A stretch of DNA of 37,197 bases from Thiomonas sp. Lineage in GTDB: Bacteria > Pseudomonadota > Gammaproteobacteria > Burkholderiales > Burkholderiaceae_C. This document shows positions 1-9,745 of the stretch, one piece after another. The notes under the pieces were generated by a model. That model was not told the origin of the DNA. It was given only the letters and a program-made list of their open reading frames with translations, and did not search any database. Both the position numbers and the translations under genes were made by a program. Numbering within the stretch: position 1 is the stretch's first letter; the number at the start of each line of letters is the position of its first letter. The stretch spans positions 1-37,197 of the forward strand of contig DAICZP010000071.1 of the NCBI GenBank assembly GCA_027311065.1, read 5' to 3'.

Positions 1-2
1 GG

Positions 3-629
3 TGCTTCGTCCACACTGTGCGCGCCGTGGGTGCCATCAGTTCGGCGTTGGCGGCGCTGCAGCCCGGAGCCGTCCTGGGCTTGCGTGGCCCGTTCGGACG
101 CGGCTGGCCGGTGGCCGCGACGGGAGGTGACGTCGTCATCATCGCAGGTGGCCTCGGGCTGGCGCCTTTGCGCCCCGCCATCGAGGCGGTGCGGGCCCAG
201 CGCGAGCGCCATGGACGCATGGTCCTGCTGCTCGGTGCGCGGACCCAGGCGGACATCGTGTTTCCCGACACGCTGGCGCAATGGGGCCGCGCCGCGGATG
301 TCGAGATGCTGGTCAGCGTCGACCGCGCCGACGCCTCGTGGCGAGGTCATGTCGGCGTGGTGCCGTCACTGGTGCCGCGCGCCACGTTCGATGCGGCGAA
401 CGCCGTGGCGATGGTCTGCGGGCCGGAAGTCATGATGCGTTTCAGCGCCAACGCATTACGCGCTGCCGGCATGCCCGACAGCCGCATCCATCTTTCGATG
501 GAGCGCAACATGAAGTGCGCAGTGGGCTTGTGCGGTCACTGCCAGTTTGGTGCGGACTTCGTATGCAGGAACGGCCCTGTGTTCCGGCTTGATGCGATCG
601 CGTCGCGTCTCGCCGTGCGGGAGCTCTAG
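3..629 (+). CDS. hydG: [NiFe]-hydrogenase flavin/NAD(P)-reductase (gamma) subunit, 5' end missing
   Basis: This is the C-terminal 208 residues of a ferredoxin-NADP-reductase-like electron transfer subunit; the reading frame is open to the window edge, so the true start lies upstream. Visible parts are the end of the FAD domain ([11 protein letters not shown]), an NAD(P)-binding glycine stretch ([13 protein letters not shown]) and a C-terminal cysteine cluster ([13 protein letters not shown] followed by a Cys nine residues on), which fits the 2Fe-2S site of this family. In group 3b hydrogenases this subunit passes electrons between NADP(H) and the hydrogenase module in the cytoplasm. The order gamma-delta-alpha matches hydBGDA of the Pyrococcus sulfhydrogenase; the beta subunit would be expected just upstream. 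The symbol hydG is also used for an unrelated [FeFe] maturase. The internal GTG at 18 is not taken as the start because the homologous sequence continues before it. Confidence 0.85.
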   Translation, partial: CFVHTVRAVGAISSALAALQPGAVLGLRGPFGRGWPVAATGGDVVIIAGGLGLAPLRPAIEAVRAQRERHGRMVLLLGARTQADIVFPDTLAQWGRAADVEMLVSVDRADASWRGHVGVVPSLVPRATFDAANAVAMVCGPEVMMRFSANALRAAGMPDSRIHLSMERNMKCAVGLCGHCQFGADFVCRNGPVFRLDAIASRLAVREL

Positions 630-630
630 C

Positions 631-1416
631 ATGCGTGGCGGTGCGCGTCCGCGTCTCGCCGTGTGGAAGTTTGCCTCTTGCGACGGGTGTCAACTCTCGC
701 TGCTGGATTGCGAAGACGAACTCCTCGTCCTTGCCGGCGCGGTCGAGATCGCCCGTTTCACCGAGGCAAGCAGCCGCGTCCTTCCTGGTCCCTACGATCT
801 CTCACTGGTGGAAGGTTCCGTCACCACGGGCGCCGACGCCGTGCGCATTCAGCACGTGCGCGCCGCATCCCGCCACCTTGTCACCATTGGCGCTTGTGCG
901 AGCGCCGGCGGGATCCAGGCCTTGCGCAATTTCGCGGATGCTGGCGAAATGTTGCGTGCCGTGTATCCAAGCCCGGCCTACCTTGACACCTTGGCGACGT
1001 CCACTCCCATCAGTGCACACGTCACCGTGGATTTCGAGCTGCGCGGCTGCCCCGTGGACAAGGGCCAGTTGCTGGAGGTGATCACGGCTTTTCTCGCCGG
1101 GCGCAAACCCGCCGTGGCCTCGCACAGCGTGTGCATCGAGTGCAAGCGTGCAGGCACGGTGTGCGTGATGGTGCAGGGCACGCCGTGTCTCGGGCCGGTG
1201 ACCCACGCCGGATGCGGTGCGCTCTGTCCGGGATTCCGTCGAGGCTGCTATGGCTGTTTCGGGCCGATGGAAACACCCAACATGCCGGCGCTGACGGCAC
1301 GCTGGGGCAGGCTCGGTGCTGGGGCGGGCACCATCCGCCGCGCGCTCCGCACTTTCAACGTCGCCGCGGAGCCGTTTCGCAAGGAGAGCGAGTCGCATGG
1401 CGACGAGGACGATTGA
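631..1416 (+). CDS. hydD: [NiFe]-hydrogenase small (delta) subunit
   Basis: A protein of 261 residues and the iron-sulfur subunit of the hydrogenase. The N-terminal SCDGCQ (Cys17, Cys20), the GACASAGG loop and [12 protein letters not shown] supply the ligands of the proximal 4Fe-4S cluster. The C-terminal third is Cys-rich ([28 protein letters not shown]), as expected for the two further clusters of group 3 small subunits. There is no Tat signal peptide and no membrane anchor, so the enzyme should be cytosolic. ATG 631 lies one base after the upstream TAG, which suggests translational coupling; an earlier GTG in the same frame (547) lies inside the upstream gene and is not needed. The 3' end overlaps the large subunit gene by 20 bases. 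Confidence 0.9.
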   Translation: MRGGARPRLAVWKFASCDGCQLSLLDCEDELLVLAGAVEIARFTEASSRVLPGPYDLSLVEGSVTTGADAVRIQHVRAASRHLVTIGACASAGGIQALRNFADAGEMLRAVYPSPAYLDTLATSTPISAHVTVDFELRGCPVDKGQLLEVITAFLAGRKPAVASHSVCIECKRAGTVCVMVQGTPCLGPVTHAGCGALCPGFRRGCYGCFGPMETPNMPALTARWGRLGAGAGTIRRALRTFNVAAEPFRKESESHGDEDD

Positions 1417-2686
1417 GGTCGGCAACATCTCCCGCGTCGAGGGTGAGGGTGCCCTGGAGCTGGAGATCCGCGATGGCGCGGTGGCGCGCGCGGCGCTGCG
1501 AATTTTCGAGCCGCCGAGGCTGTTCGAGGCATTTCTGCGCGGGCGCAGCTTTGAGGAACTCCCTGACATTGTGGCCCGAATATGCGGCATCTGCCCGGTG
1601 GCATACCAGATGAGCGCGGTTCACGCGGTGGAAAATGCATTCGGCACTGTGGTGGATGGTCCCTTGCGTGCGTTGCGGCGCCTGATGTATTGCGGTGAAT
1701 GGATCGAGAGCCATGCCCTGCACGTGGCCATGCTGCACGCGCCCGATTTTCTGGGTTTTCCCGACATGATCGCCATGGCGCGCGAGCACGGCGAGCCGGT
1801 GCGCATTGCACTCGAACTCAAGCGCGCGGGCAACGGATTGCTGCGCTTGCTCGGCGGGCGCGAGATTCACCCGGTCAGTGTGCGCCCGGGCGGGTTCCAT
1901 TGCATCCCGACGCGCGCAGCCCTCTCCGCCTTTGAACCCACCCTCGTGCGCGCCGTCGATGCGGCGCAGGCGCTGCTTCGCTGGGTCGCGAAGTTCGAGC
2001 TCCCGGCGCTGGAGCGGGACTATGAATTCGTGGCACTTCGGCATCCGGACGAATATCCATTCAACGAAGGTCGCATTGTTTCCAGCGGCGGCCTGGACAT
2101 CGACATTTCCGCGTTCGAGTCGGTGTTCGACGAGCGTCAGGTTCCGCACTCCACCGCCTTGCAGGCCACGATGTCGGGGCATGGCGCCTACCTCGTCGGG
2201 CCGCTTGCGCGCTACGCCCTGAACCATGATCGCCTTCCGCACCATGTTCAGGAGCTTGCGCGTGAGGCAGGTCTGGGTCCGGTCTGCCGAAATCCCTTCC
2301 AGAGTATTGTTGTGCGCGCGGTCGAAATCGTGTACGCCTGCGATGAGGCGCTGCGCATCGTGCGCGAATGGCGCGAGCCAGCGTTGGCGGCCGTGCCACT
2401 CACTCCGCGCGCACGGACGGGATTCGGTTGCACCGAGGCGCCGCGCGGGATCTGCTGGCATCGATACGACTTCGCGGATGATGGCCGCATCGCGCTCGCC
2501 CGCATCGTGCCGCCGACGTCGCAGAATCAGTCCTCGATCGAAGCGGACCTGGCGGCTGTGGCTTCAGGCATGCTCGACGCCCCCGAGGATGCATTGCGCG
2601 CGCGCTGCGAGCAGGCGATCCGCAACTACGATCCCTGTATCTCGTGCGCGACGCATTTTCTCAGACTGACGGTGCGCCGCACGTGA
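1397..2686 (+). CDS. hydA: [NiFe]-hydrogenase large (alpha) catalytic subunit
   Basis: A protein of 429 residues carrying the NiFe active site. The N-terminal L1 motif RICGIC supplies Cys63 and Cys66; the C-terminal L2 motif DPCISCATH supplies Cys414 and Cys417, with His420 at the expected processing position. By family knowledge the maturation protease cuts after that His, here removing a nine-residue tail (FLRLTVRRT). So all four nickel ligands are present and the enzyme looks intact. Length and gene order fit group 3b (NADP-linked, bidirectional) better than membrane-bound uptake hydrogenases, whose large subunits are longer. ATG 1397 lies within the 3' end of the small subunit gene; an earlier in-frame start (1316) would lengthen the overlap without adding family sequence. 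Group assignment is from motifs and synteny only. Confidence 0.9.
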   Translation: MATRTIEVGNISRVEGEGALELEIRDGAVARAALRIFEPPRLFEAFLRGRSFEELPDIVARICGICPVAYQMSAVHAVENAFGTVVDGPLRALRRLMYCGEWIESHALHVAMLHAPDFLGFPDMIAMAREHGEPVRIALELKRAGNGLLRLLGGREIHPVSVRPGGFHCIPTRAALSAFEPTLVRAVDAAQALLRWVAKFELPALERDYEFVALRHPDEYPFNEGRIVSSGGLDIDISAFESVFDERQVPHSTALQATMSGHGAYLVGPLARYALNHDRLPHHVQELAREAGLGPVCRNPFQSIVVRAVEIVYACDEALRIVREWREPALAAVPLTPRARTGFGCTEAPRGICWHRYDFADDGRIALARIVPPTSQNQSSIEADLAAVASGMLDAPEDALRARCEQAIRNYDPCISCATHFLRLTVRRT

Positions 2687-3195
2687 TGCGATCGGCAAGA
2701 TGCGCGCGATCCCTGGGCCGGCGCATCGCGCCAAGCGTGCTGGTGCTCGGTGTGGGAAACCCTCTGTGCGGGGACGACGGCCTTGGCCCCTGGCTGGTGC
2801 GCGCGCTGGCGGGCGCCAGGCTGCCCGGCTGCGTCGTAGGCTGCCGAAACGGCGATCTGATTCGTATTCTCGACGATTGCGCAGGATTCGACGCCCTCGT
2901 GTGCGTGGATGCCGCCGCGCCAGCAGGCGCCCCAGGGCGCCTGCATCGATTCGATCTGACGACGAGGGCGCTGCAGCGCACCATGTTGCCCGCATCAAGC
3001 CATGGCATCGGCTTGGCTGAAGTGCTCGCACTGGGCAGTGCCCTGGATATGCTGCCCCGACACGTCGTCGTCCATGCCATCGAAGGTGGCACGTTCGAAC
3101 ACGGCCGCGAGCGCGATGCCAGAGTGGCATCGGGCGCGCGTCGATTGACCCGGCGCCTGCGCTGCGAGTTGCGGAGGCTGGTCTGCCATGCCTGA
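2686..3195 (+). CDS. Hydrogenase maturation protease (HycI/HyaD/HoxW family)
   Basis: A protein of 169 residues. The motif LVLGVGNPLCGDDGLGPWLV near residues 18-37 is the signature of the nickel-dependent endopeptidases that trim the C-terminus of the [NiFe] large subunit; the acidic residue in GDDGLG is one of the nickel-sensing ligands. The start overlaps the hydA stop as TGATG, so the protease is translationally coupled to its presumed substrate. A start upstream at 2644 would lie wholly inside hydA. No hyp accessory genes are present in the window, so cofactor assembly must rely on genes elsewhere, or upstream of the window. Confidence 0.88.
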   Translation: MRSARCARSLGRRIAPSVLVLGVGNPLCGDDGLGPWLVRALAGARLPGCVVGCRNGDLIRILDDCAGFDALVCVDAAAPAGAPGRLHRFDLTTRALQRTMLPASSHGIGLAEVLALGSALDMLPRHVVVHAIEGGTFEHGRERDARVASGARRLTRRLRCELRRLVCHA

Positions 3196-3314
3196 TCCGG
3201 GTCAGGTTCCAGCCGACGGCGCGCGCTGCGCGGCGGGGCGCTCGCGACCGCGGCGGTGGTATGCTCCAAGGTTCCCAAAAAATTGATTGCTCGTGAACGC
3301 CGGCGGTCCATGTT

Positions 3315-3363
3315 CAGGCTGCCGGGGCCGGCCACGGATGCGGTGGCCGGGGGCATCAGCCTG
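3315..3363 (+). other. Long stem-loop upstream of tig
   Basis: A 49-base imperfect inverted repeat: outer arms CAGGCTG (3315-3321) and CAGCCTG (3357-3363), inner arms CCGGCCAC (3328-3335) and GTGGCCGG (3343-3350) around a 7-base loop. No T-run follows on the plus strand, so it is not a classical terminator. It may end or protect the hydrogenase transcript, or be a folded 5' leader of tig, whose ATG is 49 bases downstream. The structure is seen; the role is not known. Confidence 0.55.
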
Positions 3364-3411
3364 CACGCCCGCGCATTCGCGTCCTTCGTTTGTTCTTGAT
3401 CGGAATTTCCC

Positions 3412-4725
3412 ATGACCGCCGTTGAAACCCTGGAAAAACTGCAGCGACGCATCACTGTGTCGGTGCCCAAGGCTGATCTGCAGAGCGAGGTCGCCGTGCG
3501 ACTGAAGAATCTGTCTCGAACCGCTCGCGTTGCGGGTTTTCGTCCCGGCAAGGTGCCAATGACGGTGCTGCAGAAGCGCTATGGCCCGTCGGTTGAGGCG
3601 GAGGTTCTGCAGGACAAGGTCGGCCACGTGTTCTACGAGGCCGTGAGCTCGGCGCGTGTGCGCGTGGCTGGCACGCCTGCCTTCACGCCCCTCGACAACA
3701 CGGCGGATGCCGATGCGTTCGCGTTCGATGCCGTTTTCGAGGTGTACCCAGATATTGCATTGGGTGACCTCTCGAGCGTCGACGTGGAGCGGCTGGCGTG
3801 CGCCGTCGACGACGCCGCGATCGACAAGACCGTCGACGTGCTGCGCAAGCAGCGACGCACCTTCAGCCTTCGGGACGATGCTGAAAGCGTGTCGACTGAT
3901 GGTGACCGACTGACCGTGAACTTTCTCGGCAAGCTTGATGAGGTTGCGTTCGAGGGTGGTTCGGCCGACGATTTCCAGTTCATTCTCGGCGACGGTCGCA
4001 TGCTGCCCGAGTTCTAAGCGGCGGCGCGGGGTCAGAAGTCCGGGGCTACCGTCGAGTTCGACCTGACGTTCCCCGCGGATTACCAGGGTCGCGAAGTCGC
4101 TGGCAGGACGGCGCGTTTCTCGTTGACCATCACGAAGATCGAACAGCCATTGCTGCCGGTGGTCGATGCCGACTTCGCCAGGTCTCTGGGTATCGACAGT
4201 GGCGATGTGCAGGCACTGCGCGACGATATTCGCAAGAATCTCGAGCGGGAGGTCACCAGCCGCCTGAGTGCCCGCAACAAGCGTGCGGCGATGGATGCGC
4301 TGCTCAAGGCCAACAGCGTGGACCTGCCTTCCGGCGTGGTGCGAAACGAGATCGAGGAACTCATGCGCGCGGCGCGCCAGGATCTCACCTCGCGCGGCAT
4401 GAAGGACGTCGACAAGATGCCGCTGTCGCCAGATCTCTTCCGCGAGCAGGCGGAGCGACGCGTGCGTCTGGGCCTGATCGTGGCCGAACTCGTCAAGGAG
4501 CACGAATTGCACGCCAAGCCGGAGCAGGTGCGTGCGTATGTCGAAACCATGGCGTCGAGCTATGAGACTCCGGAAGAGGTCACGCGCTGGTATTACGGCG
4601 ACCCGCAGCGCCTGTCCGACGTCGAGTCGATCGTGATCGAAAACAACGTCGCCGATTTTGTATTTTCGCAGGCAAAAACCACCGAAAAGAGCATCACATT
4701 TGACGAAATCATGGCGAACGCTTGA
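3412..4725 (+). pseudogene. tig: Trigger factor, interrupted by an in-frame TAA
   Basis: A ribosome-associated chaperone and peptidyl-prolyl isomerase whose frame is continuous over 438 codons except for one stop, TAA at 4015-4017 (codon 202). The N-terminal ribosome-binding domain has the signature RVAGFRPGKVP near residues 40-50. The PPIase domain begins near residue 150 and includes FILGDGRMLPEF just before the stop. Translation of the same frame beyond the stop gives AAARGQKSGATVEFDL and then the complete C-terminal chaperone arm to 4725. In trigger factors the residue after the Phe is usually Glu, so a single G-to-T change (GAA to TAA) at 4015 explains the break. Either the gene is truly truncated to 201 residues (ribosome-binding domain plus part of the PPIase) or the base is a sequence error. 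It heads the normal tig-clpP-clpX-lon cluster. Start ATG 3412 is preceded only by a weak GGA. Confidence 0.9.
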
Positions 4726-4823
4726 GTTCCGCCAGCGGGGTCGTGTTTCAACACTTGCCCGGCGTCGAATCGACCGCGCCGCCAGGGGGGACGCTGCGTT
4801 CCCGCCCCGGCGCATTTGCGCGC

Positions 4824-4861
4824 ACCGCCCTTCGCCGATTCTGCGGCTTGGGCGGTTTTTT
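4824..4861 (+). terminator. Rho-independent terminator after tig
   Basis: Stem arms ACCGCCC (4824-4830) and GGGCGGT (4850-4856) enclose a smaller inner stem GCCG/CGGC, followed by a run of T from 4856 to 4861. It lies about 100 bases after the tig stop and 70 before clpP, so clpP probably has its own promoter. Confidence 0.75.
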
Positions 4862-4897
4862 CATGGTGTACCCGATCGCACCCGCGCGGCGATGCCA

Positions 4898-4906
4898 TGC
4901 TAATCT
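4898..4906 (+). promoter_or_regulatory. Candidate extended -10 element of clpP
   Basis: TGCTAATCT fits an extended -10 (TGn then TAATCT), about 27 bases before the clpP ATG, which would give a 5' leader of about 20 bases. No convincing -35 hexamer is seen 16-18 bases upstream. It sits just after the tig terminator, where a clpP promoter is expected. Confidence 0.35.
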
Positions 4907-4933
4907 TGCTCCCTCATTCATCCAGACCCAGCC

Positions 4934-5542
4934 ATGAGTGCCATCGAAACCCAGAATCTCGGCATGGTGCCGATCGTCATCGAGCAAAGCGGGCGCGGCG
5001 AGCGTGCGTACGACATTTATTCGCGGCTGCTCCGTGACCGTGTGATCTTCCTGGTGGGGCCGATCAACGACCAGACCGCCAACCTCGTGGTGGCGCAGTT
5101 GTTGTTCCTGGAGTCGGAGAACCCCGAGAAGGACATTTCGCTTTACATCAACTCGCCGGGCGGTTCGGTGTCGGCAGGCATGGCTATTTTTGACACCATG
5201 CAATTCATCAAACCAGATGTTTCCACATTGTGCACGGGCTTGGCCGCGAGCATGGGCGCTTTTCTGCTCGCCGCGGGAGCGAAGGGGAAGCGCTATTCGC
5301 TGCCGAATTCCCGCGTGATGATCCACCAGCCGCTCGGCGGTGCCCAGGGGCAGGCAACGGACATCGAAATCCAGGCTCGGGAAATCCTCTATTTGCGTGA
5401 GCGCCTCAACGGCATCCTGGCCGCGCGCACTGGCCAGTCGCTCGAAAAGATTGCGCTCGACACCGAGCGCGACTTTTTCATGTCGGCCGATCAGGCGCGC
5501 GACTACGGCCTCGTGGACGAAGTCATCGCCAAGCGCGCATGA
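4934..5542 (+). CDS. clpP: ATP-dependent Clp protease proteolytic subunit
   Basis: A serine protease of 202 residues that forms the double-ring proteolytic chamber served by ClpX. The catalytic triad is visible: Ser106 (GLAASMGAF), His131 (VMIHQP) and Asp180 (ERDFFM), each shifted by nine from the mature E. coli numbering, so the N-terminus is of normal length and includes a short propeptide-like stretch. The oxyanion/substrate strand INSPGGSV is intact. clpX follows after 48 bases with no terminator, so the two are probably one transcript. The start has no strong Shine-Dalgarno sequence, but the N-terminal sequence beginning at ATG 4934 aligns with the family. Confidence 0.97.
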   Translation: MSAIETQNLGMVPIVIEQSGRGERAYDIYSRLLRDRVIFLVGPINDQTANLVVAQLLFLESENPEKDISLYINSPGGSVSAGMAIFDTMQFIKPDVSTLCTGLAASMGAFLLAAGAKGKRYSLPNSRVMIHQPLGGAQGQATDIEIQAREILYLRERLNGILAARTGQSLEKIALDTERDFFMSADQARDYGLVDEVIAKRA

Positions 5543-5590
5543 GTTCGACCAGCTTAAGAGCCTTCAACAAGGAACTGCGAGTCACGGGAC

Positions 5591-6862
5591 ATGGCTGACA
5601 AGAAAACCCCCGCCGCCGGCGAAAAAATTCTCTACTGCTCCTTCTGCGGCAAAAGCCAGCATGAAGTCAAGAAGCTCATCGCCGGTCCTTCGGTCTTCAT
5701 TTGCGACGAATGCATCGACCTGTGCAATGAAATCATCCGCGACGAAGTGGTCGCGGCGGACAAGGCTGAGCGGCACGGGCGTTCTGACCTCCCGATCCCA
5801 CAGGAGATCAAGGACGTTCTCGATCAATACGTCATCGGTCAGGATTCGGCGAAGCGCATCCTTTCGGTGGCGGTTTACAACCACTACAAGCGCCTGCAGC
5901 ACGCTGGAAAACCTGGCGATGTCGAGCTTGCCAAGAGCAATATCCTGCTGATCGGGCCGACCGGTTCGGGCAAGACGCTATTGGCCCAGACGCTGGCGCG
6001 CGTGCTCAACGTGCCGTTCGTGATTGCCGATGCGACCACCCTGACCGAAGCCGGCTACGTTGGCGAAGACGTCGAAAATATCATCCAGAAGCTGCTCCAG
6101 AGCTGCAACTATGAAATCGAGAAGGCGCAGCGGGGCATCGTCTACATTGACGAAATCGACAAGATCTCCCGAAAGTCGGAGAACCCGTCGATCACGCGTG
6201 ATGTTTCTGGTGAAGGCGTACAGCAGGCCCTGCTGAAGCTGATCGAGGGCACGATGGCATCGGTGCCCCCGCAAGGCGGTCGCAAGCACCCAAACCAGGA
6301 TTTCATCCAGGTCGATACCACCAACATACTTTTCATATGTGGCGGTGCATTTGACGGCCTGGAAAAAATAATCCAAAACCGCTCGGAGAAGTCCGGCATC
6401 GGCTTCTCGGCCGTGGTCCGCACCAAAGCGCAGCAGAGCATCTCGGAAGCCTTCCGTCAGGTCGAGCCTGAAGATCTGATCAAGTTCGGGCTCATCCCCG
6501 AACTGGTCGGACGCCTGCCCGTTGCGGCGACGCTTGCCGAACTCGACGCGCCGGCGCTTGTCCAGATCCTCACGGAACCTCGCAACGCCCTGGTCAAGCA
6601 ATATCAGCGCCTGTTCGAGATGGACGGCGTCAAGCTCGAGTTCCGTGGCGCCGCGCTATCGGCCATCGCAAGCAAGGCGCTGCAGCGTGGGACCGGGGCG
6701 CGTGGCCTGCGTTCGATCATTGAACAGACGCTGCTTGACACCATGTTCGACATTCCCACCATGAAGGGCGTGACGAGCATTACCGTCGACGAAACCACGA
6801 TCAACTCGGGGGGCAAGCCCCTGCTGACCTACGAAGATCCGCCGAAAGCAGCAGGCGCTTGA
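5591..6862 (+). CDS. clpX: ATP-dependent Clp protease ATP-binding subunit ClpX
   Basis: A AAA+ unfoldase of 423 residues. The N-terminal zinc-binding domain has Cys16, Cys19, Cys38 and Cys41 ([14 protein letters not shown]), which recruits adaptors and substrates. Walker A is GPTGSGKT (122-129), the pore-1 loop is GYVG (155-158), Walker B is IVYIDEID (183-190), the RKH loop is at 231-233, and the ClpP-docking loop IGF is at 270-272. All key elements are intact. Together with ClpP it forms the ClpXP protease. It is followed after 88 bases by lon, which appears to have its own heat-shock-type promoter. Confidence 0.98.
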   Translation: MADKKTPAAGEKILYCSFCGKSQHEVKKLIAGPSVFICDECIDLCNEIIRDEVVAADKAERHGRSDLPIPQEIKDVLDQYVIGQDSAKRILSVAVYNHYKRLQHAGKPGDVELAKSNILLIGPTGSGKTLLAQTLARVLNVPFVIADATTLTEAGYVGEDVENIIQKLLQSCNYEIEKAQRGIVYIDEIDKISRKSENPSITRDVSGEGVQQALLKLIEGTMASVPPQGGRKHPNQDFIQVDTTNILFICGGAFDGLEKIIQNRSEKSGIGFSAVVRTKAQQSISEAFRQVEPEDLIKFGLIPELVGRLPVAATLAELDAPALVQILTEPRNALVKQYQRLFEMDGVKLEFRGAALSAIASKALQRGTGARGLRSIIEQTLLDTMFDIPTMKGVTSITVDETTINSGGKPLLTYEDPPKAAGA

Positions 6863-6893
6863 TCCATGACTGTCGGTAGGGTGATTCGATCCC

Positions 6894-6921
6894 CTTGCAA
6901 AATTTGGGTATCGCCTCATCT
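6894..6921 (+). promoter_or_regulatory. Candidate sigma-32 (heat shock) promoter of lon
   Basis: CTTGCAA (6894-6900), a 13-base spacer and CCTCATCT (6914-6921) match the RpoH consensus CTTGAA(A) - 13 to 15 bases - CCCCATnT with one mismatch in each element. It lies between clpX and lon, with about 30 bases from the -10 to the lon ATG. By established knowledge lon is a sigma-32 regulon member in proteobacteria, which supports the reading. Confidence 0.6.
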
Positions 6922-6950
6922 GCTGACCATAACTTTCCAGGGGACTCCCC

Positions 6951-9386
6951 ATGGCCGTTGAATCTGAATCCACTGTTCTTGCCACTTCCGCGGTTCCGCT
7001 GCTGCCGCTGCGTGACGTGGTTGTCTTTCCCCATATGGTCATCCCGCTGTTCGTCGGGCGGCCGAAGTCCATCCGCGCCCTCGAATCAGCGATGGAGGCT
7101 GGCAAGCAGATCATGCTCGTGGCGCAGAAGGCTGCGGCCAAGGATGAACCCAAGCCGGAAGATCTGTTCGAGATGGGGTGCATGTCCACCATTCTGCAGA
7201 TGCTCAAGCTGCCGGACGGTACCGTGAAAGTGCTCGTGGAAGGCGTCCAGCGTGCGAAGGCGCACGACGTCTCCGACAACGGTGAATTCTTTATTTGCGA
7301 GGTTGAGCCAGTCGAGGCCCCGAGCGAGTCGTCCGCGGAATCCGAGGGGCTTCGTCGTGCCGTGGTCACGCAGTTCGACCAGTACGTGAAGCTCAACAAG
7401 AAAATTCCGCCAGAAATTCTTACCTCGATCGCGGGCATCGACAACCCGGGCCGCCTCGCAGATACCATTGCCGCGCATCTGCCGCTGAAGCTCGAGCACA
7501 AGCAGATGGTGCTTGAATTTGCGGATGTGCACGCGCGCCTCGAAAATCTGCTCGAGCAACTTGAGCGAGAGGTGGACATCCTGCAGGTCGAGAAGCGTAT
7601 CCGTGGCCGCGTCAAGCGCCAGATGGAGAAAAGTCAGCGCGAGTACTACCTCAACGAGCAGGTCAAGGCCATCCAGAAGGAACTTGGCGAGGGAGAAGAG
7701 GGCGCCGACGTCGAAGAGCTGGAAAAGAAGATCAAGGCTGCGCACATGCCCAAGGAGGCGCGCAAGAAGGCCGACGCCGAACTCAAGAAGCTCAAGCTCA
7801 TGTCGCCGATGTCGGCCGAAGCGACTGTGGTGCGTAACTACCTCGACACGCTGGTCAATCTGCCCTGGGCGAAGAAGTCCAAGGTGAAGCACGATCTCGG
7901 TTTTGCCGAAACCGTGCTTGACGAAGACCACTACGGCCTGGAGCGGGTCAAGGAACGCATTCTTGAATACCTCGCAGTGCAACAGCGGGTCGACAAGGTC
8001 AAGGCGCCGATTCTTTGTCTGGTTGGGCCGCCCGGGGTGGGCAAGACGTCGCTGGGGCAGAGCGTCGCGCGAGCCACTGGGCGCAAGTTCGTGCGCATGG
8101 CGCTTGGCGGCGTGCGCGATGAAGCCGAAATTCGTGGTCACCGTCGCACTTACATTGGTTCGATGCCAGGCAAGATCATCCAGAGCCTGGGCAAGATCGG
8201 GGTGCGCAATCCACTGTTCCTGCTCGACGAAGTCGACAAGCTTGGAATGGACTTTCGCGGTGATCCCGCGTCGGCCCTGCTGGAGGTGCTGGACCCTGAG
8301 CAGAATCACACTTTCAGTGACCACTACATCGAGGTCGATTTTGATTTGTCCGACGTCATGTTCGTGGCAACCAGCAACTCGCTGAATATTCCTCCGGCGC
8401 TGCTCGATCGGATGGAAGTCATCCGATTGTCCGGCTATACAGAGGACGAGAAAGTCAATATCGCCCAACGCTATCTGCTGCCCAAGCAGATGAGCAACAA
8501 CGGGGTCAAGTCCGAGGAACTCGACATCACTGAAGAAGCGCTCCGCGGCATCGTGCGCTACTACACGCGAGAAGCTGGCGTCCGTTCTCTGGAGCGTGAA
8601 ATCTCCAAGATCTGTCGCAAGGCGGTGAAAGGGCTGTTGTTGAAAAAGTACGAGGGCAAGGTTGTCGTTACTGCCGCCAACCTCAACGACTTCCTGTCGG
8701 TGCGTCGCTTCAATTTTGGTCTTGCCGGGCGTGAGAATCAGGTGGGACAGGTTGTCGGGTTGGCATGGACCGAAGTCGGTGGAGAACTGCTCACCGTCGA
8801 GGCTACCAAGGTCCCCGGCAAGGGTGTCATCATTCGCACCGGTTCTCTTGGCGATGTGATGAAGGAATCGGTGGAAGCCGCGCGCACGGTGGTGCGCGCG
8901 CGCGCCCGCCGTTTCGGTATCCGGGACGACGTATTCGAGAAAAGCGATCTTCACGTGCACGTGCCGGAGGGCGCCACACCCAAGGATGGCCCGAGCGCGG
9001 GCATCGCCATGACCACGGCGATTGTCTCTGCCCTCAGCGGGATTCCAGTGCGTGCCGATGTGGCGATGACGGGCGAAATCACGCTGCGGGGTGAGGTTCT
9101 TGAAATCGGTGGCCTGAAGGAAAAGCTGCTCGCGGCGCATCGTGGCGGCATCAAAACGGTGCTGATTCCCGAAGAGAACGTCAAGGATCTGCAGGAAATC
9201 CCTGAAAACATCAAGACAAGTCTTGAAATCATCCCCGTGAAGTGGATTGACAAGGTTCTCGAGATTGCGCTCGAGCGTCCCCCGGAGCCGTTGCCCGACG
9301 AAATCCCGGTGGCGGCTGCCGCCGCTGCTGCGACCGCGGCGCCTGCAGATCCGGTTGCGGTTGTTGACGGTACGACCCGTCATTGA
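6951..9386 (+). CDS. lon: ATP-dependent Lon protease
   Basis: An 811-residue LonA protease that removes misfolded and regulatory proteins. The N-terminal substrate-binding LAN domain starts at [13 protein letters not shown]. The AAA+ module has Walker A GPPGVGKT at 359-366 and Walker [10 protein letters not shown]. The proteolytic dyad is Ser682 (DGPSAGIA) and Lys725 (GGLKEKLL), offset by three from E. coli Ser679/Lys722. The protein ends in an Ala/Pro-rich low-complexity tail after [12 protein letters not shown] that is probably disordered. A purine-rich CCAGGGGAC precedes the ATG. In many betaproteobacteria hupB follows lon; here two tRNA genes follow instead. Confidence 0.98.
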   Translation: MAVESESTVLATSAVPLLPLRDVVVFPHMVIPLFVGRPKSIRALESAMEAGKQIMLVAQKAAAKDEPKPEDLFEMGCMSTILQMLKLPDGTVKVLVEGVQRAKAHDVSDNGEFFICEVEPVEAPSESSAESEGLRRAVVTQFDQYVKLNKKIPPEILTSIAGIDNPGRLADTIAAHLPLKLEHKQMVLEFADVHARLENLLEQLEREVDILQVEKRIRGRVKRQMEKSQREYYLNEQVKAIQKELGEGEEGADVEELEKKIKAAHMPKEARKKADAELKKLKLMSPMSAEATVVRNYLDTLVNLPWAKKSKVKHDLGFAETVLDEDHYGLERVKERILEYLAVQQRVDKVKAPILCLVGPPGVGKTSLGQSVARATGRKFVRMALGGVRDEAEIRGHRRTYIGSMPGKIIQSLGKIGVRNPLFLLDEVDKLGMDFRGDPASALLEVLDPEQNHTFSDHYIEVDFDLSDVMFVATSNSLNIPPALLDRMEVIRLSGYTEDEKVNIAQRYLLPKQMSNNGVKSEELDITEEALRGIVRYYTREAGVRSLEREISKICRKAVKGLLLKKYEGKVVVTAANLNDFLSVRRFNFGLAGRENQVGQVVGLAWTEVGGELLTVEATKVPGKGVIIRTGSLGDVMKESVEAARTVVRARARRFGIRDDVFEKSDLHVHVPEGATPKDGPSAGIAMTTAIVSALSGIPVRADVAMTGEITLRGEVLEIGGLKEKLLAAHRGGIKTVLIPEENVKDLQEIPENIKTSLEIIPVKWIDKVLEIALERPPEPLPDEIPVAAAAAAATAAPADPVAVVDGTTRH

Positions 9387-9430
9387 TTCGGACGACCGCG
9401 CTCGCCCCGCTGGTCATTTGTTTGAGGGGC

Positions 9431-9459
9431 TTGCGCGGCACATGATCCCGCGATAACAT
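9431..9459 (+). promoter_or_regulatory. Candidate sigma-70 promoter of the tRNA pair
   Basis: TTGCGC (9431-9436) and TAACAT (9454-9459) are separated by exactly 17 bases, ending 16 bases before the first base of tRNA-Ala. The -35 is only a partial match, so this rests mainly on spacing and position. Confidence 0.35.
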
Positions 9460-9475
9460 GTATGTCTTTGCTTGC

Positions 9476-9551
<76 letters not shown>

Positions 9552-9590
9552 AGGCTTTCAACGATTGTGCTTGTGTTTTGAAGACGTCCT

Positions 9591-9666
9591 GTCCCCTTCG
9601 TCTAGAGGCCTAGGACACCGCCCTTTCACGGCGATAACAGGGGTTCGAATCCCCTAGGGGACGCCA
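9591..9666 (+). tRNA. tRNA-Glu (anticodon TTC)
   Basis: A 76-base cloverleaf with encoded CCA. The acceptor strands GTCCCCT and AGGGGAC pair fully. The anticodon loop CTTTCAC gives TTC (glutamate). It is very close to E. coli tRNA-Glu, but base 43 is A, opposite C27, so the base of the anticodon stem is a C-A mismatch. It follows tRNA-Ala by 39 bases, probably in one transcript. Confidence 0.96.
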
Positions 9667-9745
9667 GGTTAAACCCTGTCAAGGGTTCAACTTGACAGCA
9701 GATCTGGAGAGTATTCGCTCCAGGTTCCAGCTCGATTCGATGAAC

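Noticed and set aside
4123-4725. Second half of tig as an independent gene from TTG 4123
   Set aside because: The start lies in the middle of the PPIase fold and homologous sequence continues upstream in the same frame to the TAA, so it is the remainder of tig.
3202-4815. A minus-strand open frame of 537 codons over tig
   Set aside because: It is antisense to trigger factor and without motif; the sense frame is clearly homologous on both sides of its stop.
7086-9383. A minus-strand open frame of 765 codons over lon
   Set aside because: It is a shadow of lon; lon is complete with all catalytic residues, and the antisense frame has no family sequence.
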